Positions 42,307 to 52,099 of a stretch of DNA of 64,000 bases are shown in pieces; positions within the stretch are counted from its first letter, which is position 1, and every line of letters starts with the position of its first letter. Under the pieces are notes generated by a model. That model ran no database searches, was not told the origin of the DNA, and worked only from the letters and a program-made list of their open reading frames with translations. This DNA is from Paenalcaligenes sp035301625 (GTDB lineage: Bacteria > Pseudomonadota > Gammaproteobacteria > Burkholderiales > Burkholderiaceae_B). The translations under genes were made by a program, and so were the position numbers. The DNA lies in NCBI GenBank assembly GCA_035301625.1, contig DATGTW010000071.1, positions 1 to 64,000 of the forward strand, written 5' to 3'.

Positions 42307-43506
42307 ATGGATACCCAGCAGGTTTGTATTTTAGGCGCTACAGGATCAATTGGGCGTAGTACGCTTGAGGTAATTGCGTTGCATCCCGACAGGTTTTCAG
42401 TCTATGCGCTAACAGCTTTTAATAATATTGATACGTTAGTGCGTTTAGCGTGGGAAAGCCGTGCTCAGGTTGTGGTCGTTCCTGATCAAGCTGCACAACG
42501 GCGCTTTAGTTCGTTGTGGCCCACTGGGCGTCCGGTACCTGAAATACGACTAGGTCAAGAGGGTCTTTGTGAAACAGCAGCAGATCCTGCTGTAGATACT
42601 GTCATGGCAGCCATAGTAGGGGCTGCTTGTTTGCCCTCTGTGTTTGCCGCTGCCCAAGCGGGCAAACGCATCTTATTGGCTAATAAAGAGGCTCTGGTTG
42701 CTGCCGGGGCCGTTTTTCTGGATGCTGTTCGCTCTGGTGGCGCTCAGTTATTACCTATAGATAGCGAACACAACGCTATATACCAGTGCATGCCATCAGA
42801 ATTATTGGGGCAGGTGACAGACTCCCCTCATCCCGCAGTAAAGCAGTTAATACTGACTGCTTCCGGCGGCCCTTTTCGGACAGTGCCACTAGAGAGTCTG
42901 GCTTCGGTAACTCCTGAACAGGCTTGTTTACATCCCAATTGGATTATGGGGAAAAAGATTTCTGTAGATTCTGCGACAATGGCCAATAAGGGTCTAGAGG
43001 TGATCGAGGCGCATTGGCTGTTTGGCATGCCCGTAGAGCAGATTTCAGTGGTTATTCACCCCCAAAGTGTTGTGCACTCTATGGTCGAATACGTGGATGG
43101 TTCAGTTTTATCACAGATGGCTGCTCCTGACATGCGCGTACCCATTGCATACGGATTGGGTTTCCCCCAGCGTATCCACAGTGGAAGTACTGCCTTAGAT
43201 CTGGCTGCACAACCAGCATTAGAGTTTGCAGAGCCCTGTTTAAAACGTTTCCCGGCTTTAAAATTGGCTTTTGAGGCCTTAGGTACCTCTCAAGAAGCCT
43301 GCGTCGCTTTAAACGCAGCTAACGAAGTTGCGGTAGACAGGTTTTTGCAAGGCAAACTGGGTTATATCGCTATTGCCCAGGTTGTTGAACAAACCATTGA
43401 GCAGGTAGTCGGTGAGTCTCATGATGATTTAAATACACTTGATGCGGTAATTGCACTAGATGGGCACGCGCGACATCTAGCACAGCAGTTTTGTATCTAC
43501 AAATAG
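42307..43506 (+). CDS. dxr: 1-Deoxy-D-xylulose 5-phosphate reductoisomerase Dxr
   Basis: Predicted 399-residue NADPH enzyme, the second step of the MEP isoprenoid pathway, forming methylerythritol phosphate. Motifs: ILGATGSIGRSTLEVI (NADPH loop), ILLANKEALVAAG, LPIDSEHNAIYQCM with the metal Asp and Glu, LTASGGPFRT, HPNWIMGKKISVDSATMANKGLEVIEAHWLF (read in parts), and VVIHPQSVVHSMVEY. Length is typical. It supplies precursors for uppS two genes upstream. rseP follows after 25 bases. Confidence 0.98.
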   Translation: MDTQQVCILGATGSIGRSTLEVIALHPDRFSVYALTAFNNIDTLVRLAWESRAQVVVVPDQAAQRRFSSLWPTGRPVPEIRLGQEGLCETAADPAVDTVMAAIVGAACLPSVFAAAQAGKRILLANKEALVAAGAVFLDAVRSGGAQLLPIDSEHNAIYQCMPSELLGQVTDSPHPAVKQLILTASGGPFRTVPLESLASVTPEQACLHPNWIMGKKISVDSATMANKGLEVIEAHWLFGMPVEQISVVIHPQSVVHSMVEYVDGSVLSQMAAPDMRVPIAYGLGFPQRIHSGSTALDLAAQPALEFAEPCLKRFPALKLAFEALGTSQEACVALNAANEVAVDRFLQGKLGYIAIAQVVEQTIEQVVGESHDDLNTLDAVIALDGHARHLAQQFCIYK

Positions 43507-43531
43507 CCGACTGTCTTTTGGCATTAACACC

Positions 43532-44866
43532 ATGTTTTTAACCCTCCTTGCTTTTGCTTTTGCGATTGGTTTGCTTGTGGTTATTCACGAGCTAGGGCAT
43601 TATTGGGTGGCTCGTTATTGCGGGGTTCATGTCGAGCGCTTTTCATTTGGTTTTGGCAAGGTTTTAGCTAAATACACCGACCGCCGTGGTTGCGAGTGGG
43701 CATTTTCAGCTATTCCTTTGGGTGGTTATGTGATGATGCGCAACCAAGCCCCGGAAACCGCCAGCGAGGATTACAAAAGCAGTACTGTTCAAAGCAAAAC
43801 TGTTTGGCAGCGTATCGCGATAACAGCAGCTGGACCGATTGCTAATCTTGTTTTGGCAGCCTTTCTGTACGCTATTCTGGCTTGGATGGGTACGCCAGAA
43901 CCTGTCGCAATCCTGGCTGAGCCAGCTACAAATACCCCCGCAGCCGAGGCGGGTTTCAAGGCGCAGGACAAAATTCTCGCGGTTGAAGACAAGCCTTTGT
44001 CAACGTGGTCGTCATTTCGTTGGGCAATGCTTGATAGGGTGCATACGGATAAGCCAGTGGAGATTACGGTCTCAGACTTGGGCGGTCACCATACCACTCG
44101 CGTACTGAATAACCCACATGTTAATTTTGCCGATAGTCAAGAAATAGATCCTTTGGAAGAGCTGGGTTTTGCCATGCTCATGCCCAAACCTAGTATTCAG
44201 CAGGTAATCGCAGGTGGTGCTGCTGAGCGTGCAGGGCTGCTTAAAGGTGACGAGATTGTCTCTATTAATGGACAATTTATCGATGGTGTACATGATTTTT
44301 TAAATTGGGTACGTGCACATCCTGACACTGCAGCTACATTTGAGGTCATTCGTAACGGGCGCGCGCAATCGTTTCCTGTTCATGTAGATGCGGTGCAAGA
44401 ACAAGGGGAGCAAATCGGCCGAGTAGGTGCCATGATTGGCGCACAGCCTGAAATTGAGCATACACGGGCAGGGCTTTGGAAGGGTCTGACAACGGGTGTT
44501 GAGCGCACGGCCAATACCTTTTGGTTTTCAGTAAAAATGCTCGGCAGGATGGTCACTGGGCAAATTTCAGTTAAAACAATTAGTGGTCCAGTGACCATTG
44601 CAGATTATGCGGGGCAGACTGCACGGGTAGGCTTAGGAGCCTACATACAGTTTTTAGCGCTAATTAGTGTTAGTATTGGTTTGTTAAATTTGCTGCCGAT
44701 CCCTATGTTAGATGGCGGCCATTTGTTGTATTATGCCATCGAGGCGGTGCGTGGTAAGCCCTTGCCGGACAAGTGGCAAGACATCGGCCATCGCATTGGT
44801 CTTAGTCTTTTGGCAGCGTTGATGGTGTTAGCCTTTGTGAATGATTTTACTCGTGTATTGCAGTAG
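43532..44866 (+). CDS. rseP: Site-2 intramembrane zinc protease RseP
   Basis: Predicted 444-residue membrane protease that cuts anti-sigma factor RseA and leftover signal peptides. It has HELGHYWVAR (HExxH zinc site) in the first membrane segment, GGYVMM, two tandem PDZ domains (about 115-190 and 205-280), and NLLPIPMLDGGHLLYY with the third zinc ligand Asp in a late membrane segment. Length (E. coli 450) fits. It sits between dxr and bamA as usual. Confidence 0.96.
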   Translation: MFLTLLAFAFAIGLLVVIHELGHYWVARYCGVHVERFSFGFGKVLAKYTDRRGCEWAFSAIPLGGYVMMRNQAPETASEDYKSSTVQSKTVWQRIAITAAGPIANLVLAAFLYAILAWMGTPEPVAILAEPATNTPAAEAGFKAQDKILAVEDKPLSTWSSFRWAMLDRVHTDKPVEITVSDLGGHHTTRVLNNPHVNFADSQEIDPLEELGFAMLMPKPSIQQVIAGGAAERAGLLKGDEIVSINGQFIDGVHDFLNWVRAHPDTAATFEVIRNGRAQSFPVHVDAVQEQGEQIGRVGAMIGAQPEIEHTRAGLWKGLTTGVERTANTFWFSVKMLGRMVTGQISVKTISGPVTIADYAGQTARVGLGAYIQFLALISVSIGLLNLLPIPMLDGGHLLYYAIEAVRGKPLPDKWQDIGHRIGLSLLAALMVLAFVNDFTRVLQ

Positions 44867-44933
44867 AGTAGACCGCGAGTATGTTTTGTTTTGGCCCATT
44901 TCTTATTTTTGGCTCAGTTCGAGGATGCAAAGA

Positions 44934-47288
44934 ATGTCGTTGAAAGTTAAATTACAAACAATAGCGCGCACATTATCCCGGCTTATCCTGAGTAGCTTGT
45001 TGCTAATGCCTGCTTTGGCGTTGGCGTTTACGCCATTTGTAATTCGCGACATTCAGGTCCAGGGATTACAACGTTTGGATCCAGGTGCCGTTTTTGGATA
45101 TTTGCCAGTAGGTGTGGGTGATGAATTCACCGAAGAACATGCCAGTGAAACGATTCAACGGCTATATTCCAGTGGTTTTTTCAATGATGTCAGCATTGAT
45201 GTAGAGGACGAGGTGCTCGTGGTGGCCGTTCAAGAGCGCCCTACAATTGCATCCATTAGCTTTACTGGGATGCGTGAGTTTGATCCAAAGGCCATCACAA
45301 AGGCTTTGGCTCAAGTTGGCTTTTCAGAAGGCCGCATTTTTGACCGCTCTATGCTCGAGCGTGCCGAGTTCGAACTAAAGCAGCAGTATTTATCCAAGGG
45401 CAAGTACGCGGTCGAGGTTGAACCCGTTATTACACCTTTGCCACGTAATCGAGTAGGGGTGAGCTTTGACATCTTCGAAGGTGATTTGGCAAAAATTAAA
45501 GAAATAAATATCGTAGGTAACGAAGATATCTCTACCAGCGATTTGTTGGCCGAAATGGAGCTCACCACATCGGGCATTATGACTTGGTATACAGGTACAG
45601 ATAAATACTCACGTGAGAAACTTGAAGGCGACCTCGAGCGAATACGGTCTTATTACCTGAATCGGGGTTATTTGGAATTCCATGCTGAGCCGCCCCAGGT
45701 CACTATTTCTCCTGATCGTAAAGAGATCTTCATCACTTTGACCATTGATGAGGGCAAGCCCTTCCAAGTGAACAATGTACAGTTAGCAGGGGATTTACTT
45801 GGGCTTGATGATCAAATGCAAGAGCTGATCACGGTCAAAGAGGGGGATACTTTTTCAGCCGAGCAGACCAATGAAACTGTACAAGCCATCACTGATTATC
45901 TAGGCAGTTTAGGCTATGGCTTTGCCAACGTTAATCCACAGCCCATTATGGATCGTGACGAGCAGCAAACTGATCTGACTTTTTACGTGGATCCTGGTCG
46001 TCGAGTCTATGTGCGTCGGATCGAAATTGGTGGCAACGTACGTACCCGGGATGAGGTAATTCGCCGCGAGATGCGTCAACAAGAGGCCGCCTGGTACGAT
46101 GAGGGTAATATTAATCTATCACGTGATCGTATTGACCGATTGGGCTACTTTTCCGAGGTTGACGTTCACGCCGAGCCTGTTCCTGGTTCTCCGGATCAGG
46201 TGGATTTAGTGGTGGACGTTAAAGAACGTCCTACCGGGATGGTTAACTTAGGTATTGGGTATGGGACCACTGACAAGGTCATGTTGTCTGCGGGGATCAG
46301 CCAAGACAACATTTTTGGTAGTGGAAACAGCCTCTCACTGCAGTTAAATACCAGTAAAATTCACCGTACTGCCGTTTTGGCGCATACGGATCCTTATTGG
46401 ACAAAAGACGGCGTCAGTAAAACAACCTCACTTTACTACCGTCGCACCAAACCCTATGACTATCGTTGGTCCGAAGGGGATTTCCAGGTCACCTCAATTG
46501 GGCTTGGTTTAAGTTTTGGCGTTCCAATAACGGAAAATGATACGATTTTTGTCGGAGGTAGTTTTGAGCGGAACGGTCTGGACAAGCTGCACCCGCGTTA
46601 CACGCCTGAAACTTACCAACAGTTTGTTGACGAATATGGCAAGTACTCCAATGCCTTTATCTTTAATCTCGGTTGGGACAAAGACACTCGTGACAGTGCC
46701 TTAGCACCTACACGAGGCAGCTTTACCAGTGTTTCTGCTGATTTCTCTGTACTCGATTTAAAGTACTATATGCTCAGTGCAGAACATCAGCATTACTTGC
46801 CTATCGGACGTAGTATGACCTTAGCCTTGAACGGTATGATTGATTACGGCCGTTCGTATGGTAGCGATAAGCCTTTCCCCATCATTAAAACCGTTTATGG
46901 TGGCGGTATCGGGACTGTGCGCGGATACGAAGGGGGGTCATTAGGGCCTCGCGACCCACGCACAAATGACTTCTTGGGGGGTTCACGTCGCATCGTGGGT
47001 AATGTACAGTTATACCTACCGTTTCCCGGGGCAAGTCGGGATCGCACTTTGCGGTGGTTTGTGTTTGCCGATGCGGGACGCGTCGACAATACACAGGCAC
47101 CCACATGTTACAAGGGCGCAGCACCGCATCGCGCAGATGATCCTTGCGGGTGGAAATACTCTGCTGGCGTAGGCTTATCATGGGATTCTCCACTTGGCCC
47201 CTTGCAGTTATCGTATGGCCGTGCCTTGAACGCCAAGCGTGGCGATGAAAAGCAGGCATTTCAATTCCAAATCGGTACTGCCTTTTAA
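44934..47288 (+). CDS. bamA: Outer membrane protein assembly factor BamA
   Basis: Predicted 784-residue Omp85 protein, the core of the machine that inserts outer-membrane beta barrels. A signal peptide ends near ALALAFTPFV. Five POTRA domains (about 30-430) start with FVIRDIQVQGLQRLDPG. The C-terminal barrel has the VRGYEGGSLGPRD loop (an VRGF/Y-type motif), and the protein ends in Phe (FQFQIGTAF). The frame opens at 44841, overlapping rseP; GAGG at 44921-44924 is 9 bases before ATG 44934 (MSLKVKL), which I choose over ATG 44925. skp follows. Confidence 0.97.
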   Translation: MSLKVKLQTIARTLSRLILSSLLLMPALALAFTPFVIRDIQVQGLQRLDPGAVFGYLPVGVGDEFTEEHASETIQRLYSSGFFNDVSIDVEDEVLVVAVQERPTIASISFTGMREFDPKAITKALAQVGFSEGRIFDRSMLERAEFELKQQYLSKGKYAVEVEPVITPLPRNRVGVSFDIFEGDLAKIKEINIVGNEDISTSDLLAEMELTTSGIMTWYTGTDKYSREKLEGDLERIRSYYLNRGYLEFHAEPPQVTISPDRKEIFITLTIDEGKPFQVNNVQLAGDLLGLDDQMQELITVKEGDTFSAEQTNETVQAITDYLGSLGYGFANVNPQPIMDRDEQQTDLTFYVDPGRRVYVRRIEIGGNVRTRDEVIRREMRQQEAAWYDEGNINLSRDRIDRLGYFSEVDVHAEPVPGSPDQVDLVVDVKERPTGMVNLGIGYGTTDKVMLSAGISQDNIFGSGNSLSLQLNTSKIHRTAVLAHTDPYWTKDGVSKTTSLYYRRTKPYDYRWSEGDFQVTSIGLGLSFGVPITENDTIFVGGSFERNGLDKLHPRYTPETYQQFVDEYGKYSNAFIFNLGWDKDTRDSALAPTRGSFTSVSADFSVLDLKYYMLSAEHQHYLPIGRSMTLALNGMIDYGRSYGSDKPFPIIKTVYGGGIGTVRGYEGGSLGPRDPRTNDFLGGSRRIVGNVQLYLPFPGASRDRTLRWFVFADAGRVDNTQAPTCYKGAAPHRADDPCGWKYSAGVGLSWDSPLGPLQLSYGRALNAKRGDEKQAFQFQIGTAF

Positions 47289-47339
47289 GTCAACATAAAG
47301 ACAGGTTTTTTTGCAGCGTTTATAGCAAGGTAGATTTAC

Positions 47340-47894
47340 ATGACATCTAAATTAGCATCTCAGTTTTCCGCTCTCGCACAGGCTACGGCCCGTGGCAACC
47401 GTGCACTTGTTTTTGCCGCTTTGTTGGGGGCATCTAGCTTGGTAGCTACGCCTGTAGCACAAGCACAGACTAAAATTGGTTATGTGAATGTAGAGCGCAT
47501 CTTGCACAGCTCGAACACAGCCAAATCGGCACAGTCAAAAATTGAGTCCGAGTTTAGCAAGCGCAATGACGAGCTAGAGCGCTTGGCTAACAATTTGCGT
47601 GCTGAAATCCAAAAATATGACAAGGACGCTCCTGCGCTTTCAGATAGCGAGCGTGTACGTCGTCAGCGACAGCTTGAAGATCTCGAGTCTGACTTGCAAC
47701 GTAAAGAACGTGAATTCCAAGAGGATGTAAACTTGCGTCGCAATGAGCTGTTTTCCGATATCATTGACAAAGCCGACGGTGCGATTCAACGCATTGCCGA
47801 GTCTCAGGGCTATGACCTGATCATCACCGATGCAGTTACAGTGAGTCCTCAGGTAGACATCACCGACGAAGTACTCAAGGCTATTGGTGGTTAA
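47340..47894 (+). CDS. skp: OmpH/Skp periplasmic chaperone
   Basis: Predicted 184-residue periplasmic holdase for unfolded outer-membrane proteins. A long signal peptide ends AQAQT (about residue 43), preceded by a longer than usual N-region of about 22 residues. The mature part starts KIGYVNVERILHSS, then a charged coiled-coil hairpin (about 60-150; ELERLANNLRAEIQKY, RQRQLEDLESDLQRK) that forms the tentacles, and ends with YDLIITDAVTVSPQVDIT. It lies between bamA and lpxD, the conserved place. Confidence 0.93.
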   Translation: MTSKLASQFSALAQATARGNRALVFAALLGASSLVATPVAQAQTKIGYVNVERILHSSNTAKSAQSKIESEFSKRNDELERLANNLRAEIQKYDKDAPALSDSERVRRQRQLEDLESDLQRKEREFQEDVNLRRNELFSDIIDKADGAIQRIAESQGYDLIITDAVTVSPQVDITDEVLKAIGG

Positions 47895-47900
47895 TCCATT

Positions 47901-49034
47901 ATGCCGGTATTACTTGCGTCAGAATCGGCGCCTACTTTATTTGAGTTACTAACACAACTCGAAAAAGACAGTGGGCTCGATTGGGTTCTGCCAGAGGGTG
48001 CAGCGCGTACTGTGTATGAGCAAGTACGGGTATGCGGTATCGGCTCTTTGCAAAGCGCAGGTGAGACTGAACTTAGCTTTCTGGCAAACCCTAAATTACG
48101 CGCGCAGCTACACGATACCCAAGCTGCCGCAGTATTTCTGCGTGCGGATGATCTTTCGGCTCTGATACAGACAGGGATACAGTATTCATTCTTGCCGATT
48201 ATTTGCGATTCCCCTTATTTCGCCTATGCTCTAATTGCCCAATGGTTTGATTCTTTACGGCTCAAAAAGCTACCTAAGGCGCATCATCCCAGTGCAGTTA
48301 TTCACCCGTCAGCAACAATTGCCCAAGGTGTACATATAGGCCCGCACACCGTAATAGAGGCCAATGTGTGTATCGGCGAGGGCACCCGTATCGAGGCTAA
48401 CACCTATGTTGGTGATAACGTGTCGATCGGTTCTGATTGTCATATATACCCAAATGTCGTGCTCTATCACGGTACCCAGATAGGGAATCGTTGTATTATT
48501 CACGGTGGCGCTGTACTGGGTGCAGATGGGTTTGGTTTTGCACCGCATCCACAGCACGAGGGTCAGTGGGCTAAAATTGCTCAACTTGGCGGGGTTATGA
48601 TTGGCAATGATGTTGAGATCGGTGCTAATACAACTATCGATAGGGGGGCATTGGACGCTACTCAGATCGATGATGGTGTCAAATTGGATAACCAAATTAT
48701 GGTGGCCCATAACGTTACTATTGGTCCACATACTGCAATTGCTGCCTGCGTAGGAATTGCGGGTTCGACACATATAGGTGCACGCTGCATCATTGGTGGC
48801 GCAGCGATGATATCAGGTCATTTATCAATTGCTGATGATGTACAGGTGTCCGGAGGGACTGCAGTTACATCCTCCGTCCACCAAGCCGGTCGCCTGACCG
48901 GGGTATACCCCTACCAAGAGCACAAGCAATGGCAGCGTAATGCGGCCGTCATTTCCCAACTATCCTCGTTGCGAAGGCGTGTGCGCGATTTAGAACGCGC
49001 CTTAAATGATTCGACAACAGAGACAGAAAAATAA
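47901..49034 (+). CDS. lpxD: UDP-3-O-acylglucosamine N-acyltransferase LpxD
   Basis: Predicted 377-residue enzyme adding the second acyl chain in lipid A synthesis, using acyl-ACP. The N-terminal uridine-binding domain includes ETELSFLANPKLR. The left-handed beta-helix then shows hexapeptide repeats (about 120-310), with the catalytic His segment in QIMVAHNVTIG and HGGAVLGADGFGFAP. A C-terminal helical part, with HKQWQRNAAVISQLSSL, follows. Slightly longer than E. coli (341), as is common in betaproteobacteria. It starts 6 bases after skp. Confidence 0.96.
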   Translation: MPVLLASESAPTLFELLTQLEKDSGLDWVLPEGAARTVYEQVRVCGIGSLQSAGETELSFLANPKLRAQLHDTQAAAVFLRADDLSALIQTGIQYSFLPIICDSPYFAYALIAQWFDSLRLKKLPKAHHPSAVIHPSATIAQGVHIGPHTVIEANVCIGEGTRIEANTYVGDNVSIGSDCHIYPNVVLYHGTQIGNRCIIHGGAVLGADGFGFAPHPQHEGQWAKIAQLGGVMIGNDVEIGANTTIDRGALDATQIDDGVKLDNQIMVAHNVTIGPHTAIAACVGIAGSTHIGARCIIGGAAMISGHLSIADDVQVSGGTAVTSSVHQAGRLTGVYPYQEHKQWQRNAAVISQLSSLRRRVRDLERALNDSTTETEK

Positions 49035-49047
49035 ATCAGGATTTATT

Positions 49048-49500
49048 ATGGAGCTAAATATTCAGCAGATCATGGAGCGCCTACCACATCGCTATCCTAT
49101 GCTGCTTATTGATCGTGTGATTGAGATGGTCCCAGCCGAGCGTGTGGTTGCCATCAAAAATGTCACTTATAATGAACCTTTTTTTGCTGGTCATTTTCCG
49201 CATCATCCTGTAATGCCTGGCGTATTGATTATCGAAGCAATGGCTCAGGCTGCGGCTGTATTTTCTTTTGAGGATGATGCCGAGGTCAATCCAGCAAGTC
49301 AAAAAATTGCTTACTATTTGGTTGGGGTAGATAGAGCCCGGTTCCGAAAGCCGGTTGTGCCTGGGGATCAATTACGGATTGAGGTTGATGCCGAACGAAT
49401 TAGCCGTTCAATGTGCAAATATGCAGCACGTGCCTTGGTAGACGGTCAGGTCGTCGCCGAAGCTAAAATTATGTGTGCCATCCGTGTTATTGAAGAGTAG
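49048..49500 (+). CDS. fabZ: 3-Hydroxyacyl-ACP dehydratase FabZ
   Basis: Predicted 150-residue hot-dog-fold enzyme for the dehydration step of fatty acid synthesis. MERLPHRYPMLLIDRV at the N-terminus and the active site FFAGHFPHHPVMPGVLIIEAMAQ (His in GHFP, Glu in IEAMAQ, read in two parts) are clear. The open frame begins in the 3' end of lpxD; ATG 49048 with CAGGA about 9 bases upstream gives the normal length. It is followed by lpxA after only 5 bases. Confidence 0.97.
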   Translation: MELNIQQIMERLPHRYPMLLIDRVIEMVPAERVVAIKNVTYNEPFFAGHFPHHPVMPGVLIIEAMAQAAAVFSFEDDAEVNPASQKIAYYLVGVDRARFRKPVVPGDQLRIEVDAERISRSMCKYAARALVDGQVVAEAKIMCAIRVIEE

Positions 49501-49505
49501 TTTGT

Positions 49506-50297
49506 ATGGGCTTGATTCATAAAACAGCTCTGGTTTCACCGACTGCTAAATTGCATCCTACTGTTGAGGTGGGTGCCTATAGTATTATCGGCGATCATGT
49601 ATGTATTGATGAAGGCACTCGCGTTGGTCCTCATTGCGTGATTGATGGCCATACTACTATCGGTAAAAACAATGAGTTTTATCGATTTTGTTCTATCGGC
49701 GGTATTCCTCAGGATAAAAAATATGCAGGTGAACCAACATGCTTGGAAATTGGCGACGATAATACCGTACGCGAGTATGTCACCATCAATACGGGTACAG
49801 TCCAAGACGTTGGGGTGACCCGCATCGGCAATGACAACTGGATCATGGCCTATGTGCATATCGCGCATGATTGTCAAGTAGGTAATCATACAATTATCGC
49901 CAATAGTGTGCAGCTGGCCGGCCATATACATATTGGTGACTGGGCTGTTCTTGGGGGGCTATCCGCTGTTCACCAATTTGTTCGTATTGGTGAGCATTCG
50001 ATGATTGGAGGCACGAGCTCAGTGCGACAGGACATCCCCCCATTTGTCATGGGTGCTGGTGACCCGTTTCGTGCCATAGGTGTCAATAGCGAGGGGTTGC
50101 AACGTCGCGGCTATAATCAAGAAACCATTGCCCAGCTCAAGCAAGCCTACCGACTACTTTATAGGCGCAAACTCACCACGGATGAGGCTGTTGCTGAGAT
50201 ACAAGGGCTTAGCGCAGATAGTGAGCAAACCAAGAATGTATTGCAACATTTTGCTCAGTTTGTCCAGACATCCAAGCGCGGATTTGCTCGTCCATGA
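49506..50297 (+). CDS. lpxA: UDP-N-acetylglucosamine acyltransferase LpxA
   Basis: Predicted 263-residue trimeric enzyme, the first step of lipid A synthesis. Left-handed beta-helix hexapeptides run from LVSPTAKLHPTVEVG to about residue 185, with the catalytic His in AYVHIAHDCQVGNH. The QDKKYAGEPTCLEIGDDN loop and the C-terminal helical domain with SEGLQRRGYNQETIAQLK are diagnostic. It overlaps lpxB by four bases (ATGA), so the two are coupled. Confidence 0.98.
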   Translation: MGLIHKTALVSPTAKLHPTVEVGAYSIIGDHVCIDEGTRVGPHCVIDGHTTIGKNNEFYRFCSIGGIPQDKKYAGEPTCLEIGDDNTVREYVTINTGTVQDVGVTRIGNDNWIMAYVHIAHDCQVGNHTIIANSVQLAGHIHIGDWAVLGGLSAVHQFVRIGEHSMIGGTSSVRQDIPPFVMGAGDPFRAIGVNSEGLQRRGYNQETIAQLKQAYRLLYRRKLTTDEAVAEIQGLSADSEQTKNVLQHFAQFVQTSKRGFARP

Positions 50298-51490
50298 CTC
50301 AAATAACGATGGTTGCAGGAGAGCCCTCGGGTGATTTGCTAGCTGCACGTGTGTTGCGTGGTATCAGAGCGTCTTTGCCCAACTGCCAGTTTACTGGTAT
50401 TGGTGGGCCTGCTTTGCGCGCTGCAGGACAAGCACAATGGCATGATATGGAGGCTTTGAGTGTTTTTGGCTATGTAGATGCGCTCAAACAGTTACCTCGT
50501 TTATGGCATATTTTTCAAAACACAAAAAAACGCTGTCTTAGTAATCGTCCTGATGTTTATGTGGGGATTGATGCCCCCGACTTTAATCTGCGCATGGAAA
50601 AGGCCCTGAAGTCATCAGGCATTCCAACTATTCAATTCGTTAGCCCATCTATTTGGGCTTGGCGCTATGCGCGCATACACAGCATACGTGAATCGGTCTC
50701 ACATATGTTGGTACTCTTTCCATTTGAAGTCCCTCTTTACGAGAAAGAAGGCATACCTGTTACTTTTGTGGGGCATCCTCTGGCCAAAGAAATACCTTTG
50801 GAACCTGATATGCAGGTGGCGCGTAAGCGTTTGGGTTTAAATGAAAAATCACCTGTGTTGGTTATACTTCCAGGTAGTCGGGCGTCAGAAATTAAATGGC
50901 TGGCGCCTTTGTTTTTTCAGGTAGCGTCTCGTTTGCAACAGAAACATCCGGAACTACAGCTGCTAATCCCGGCGGTTAACCCTAAAAGGGCAACAGAGAT
51001 AAAAGCAGAATTAGGGCGCCACTCACTAAAACAAGTACATATAATTGAATCAGAGCACTCATTAAAAGAAACCATCGATGATAGCGTAGAGTTTTCTGAC
51101 CAGCCATTATCTTGGCAATGTATGCAAGCCGCAGATGCCTTGTTGTTGGCCAGCGGAACAGCTGCACTCGAGGGCATGATGTTCAAAAAGCCCATGGTGA
51201 TCTCTTATATTTTATCACCACTCATGCGTAAAATTATGGCCTGGCAGTCAGGACAAGAGCGCCCCTATACGCAGTGGGTAGGCTTACCCAACATTTTAGC
51301 CAATAAGGAAATAGCCCCTGAGTTTCTGCAAAATGACGCCACAGTAGAAAATATTTTGCCAGCGATGGAAACGGCATTATTCGATAGTGATTATAGACAA
51401 TGGGTACGTCAGGAATCATCTGTATTACACCAACAATTGCGCCAGGACACAGCGGCGTTAGCAGCAAAGGTCATCGTTCAGTATTCATAG
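50294..51490 (+). CDS. lpxB: Lipid-A-disaccharide synthase LpxB
   Basis: Predicted 398-residue GT19 glycosyltransferase joining UDP-diacylglucosamine and lipid X at the inner membrane. Motifs: VAGEPSGDLLAARVLRG, FTGIGGPALRAAG, GIDAPDFNLRMEK, VSPSIWAWRYARI, VTFVGHPLAKEIP and VILPGSRASEIKW, with LLASGTAALEGMMFKKPMV near the sugar-nucleotide site. Length is typical. It starts inside the lpxA stop and ends 3 bases before rnhB. Confidence 0.97.
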   Translation: MTQITMVAGEPSGDLLAARVLRGIRASLPNCQFTGIGGPALRAAGQAQWHDMEALSVFGYVDALKQLPRLWHIFQNTKKRCLSNRPDVYVGIDAPDFNLRMEKALKSSGIPTIQFVSPSIWAWRYARIHSIRESVSHMLVLFPFEVPLYEKEGIPVTFVGHPLAKEIPLEPDMQVARKRLGLNEKSPVLVILPGSRASEIKWLAPLFFQVASRLQQKHPELQLLIPAVNPKRATEIKAELGRHSLKQVHIIESEHSLKETIDDSVEFSDQPLSWQCMQAADALLLASGTAALEGMMFKKPMVISYILSPLMRKIMAWQSGQERPYTQWVGLPNILANKEIAPEFLQNDATVENILPAMETALFDSDYRQWVRQESSVLHQQLRQDTAALAAKVIVQYS

Positions 51491-51493
51491 CTT

Positions 51494-52099
51494 ATGCCTT
51501 TATTCCAACAAGTCGTCGAACATATAGCCGGTGTTGATGAAGCGGGCAGGGGGCCTTTGGCCGGCCCTGTATTTGCAGCTGCAGTGATCTTGAATCCTTC
51601 TCGGCCTATCGAGGGTCTAATGGATTCTAAAAAACTGAGTGCGCAGCGCCGCGAAGAACTGGCTACCATTATTCGGGCTCATGCCTTTTCTTGGTGTGTG
51701 GCCCAAGCTTCGACGGTAGAGATAGATAATATAAATATTCTTCAGGCTACTTTATTAGCGATGCGTCGTGCTGTTCATGGTTTGGATTTAAATCCTGATC
51801 AGGTCATTATCGATGGGCGCAATATTCCTGAAGGCTTAGGCATTGATGCGATAGCAGTCGTCAAAGCGGATCAGGATTACGCTCAGGTGGCAGCTGCCTC
51901 TATATTAGCCAAAACTGCTCGTGATCGATGGTGTTTGGCTCTAGATGAAAAATATCCTGAATACGGTTTTGCACAACATAAAGGCTATGGCACAGCTTTG
52001 CACCAAGAGCGTTTAAAAGAGTTTGGTCCTTGTCCAGAGCATCGCCGCAGCTTTGCACCGGTACGACGCTTGCTCAAGCATCCACAGAGGATTGGCTAA
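51494..52099 (+). CDS. rnhB: Ribonuclease HII
   Basis: Predicted 201-residue enzyme that nicks RNA or single ribonucleotides in DNA. Motifs: IAGVDEAGRGPLAGPVFAAAV (first catalytic Asp-Glu), LMDSKKLSAQRREEL, VIIDGRNIP (Asp), VVKADQDYAQVAAASILAKTARDRW (read in parts) and FAQHKGYGTALH. It begins 3 bases after lpxB, as in many proteobacteria. The stop TAA overlaps the next ATG by one base. Confidence 0.97.
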   Translation: MPLFQQVVEHIAGVDEAGRGPLAGPVFAAAVILNPSRPIEGLMDSKKLSAQRREELATIIRAHAFSWCVAQASTVEIDNINILQATLLAMRRAVHGLDLNPDQVIIDGRNIPEGLGIDAIAVVKADQDYAQVAAASILAKTARDRWCLALDEKYPEYGFAQHKGYGTALHQERLKEFGPCPEHRRSFAPVRRLLKHPQRIG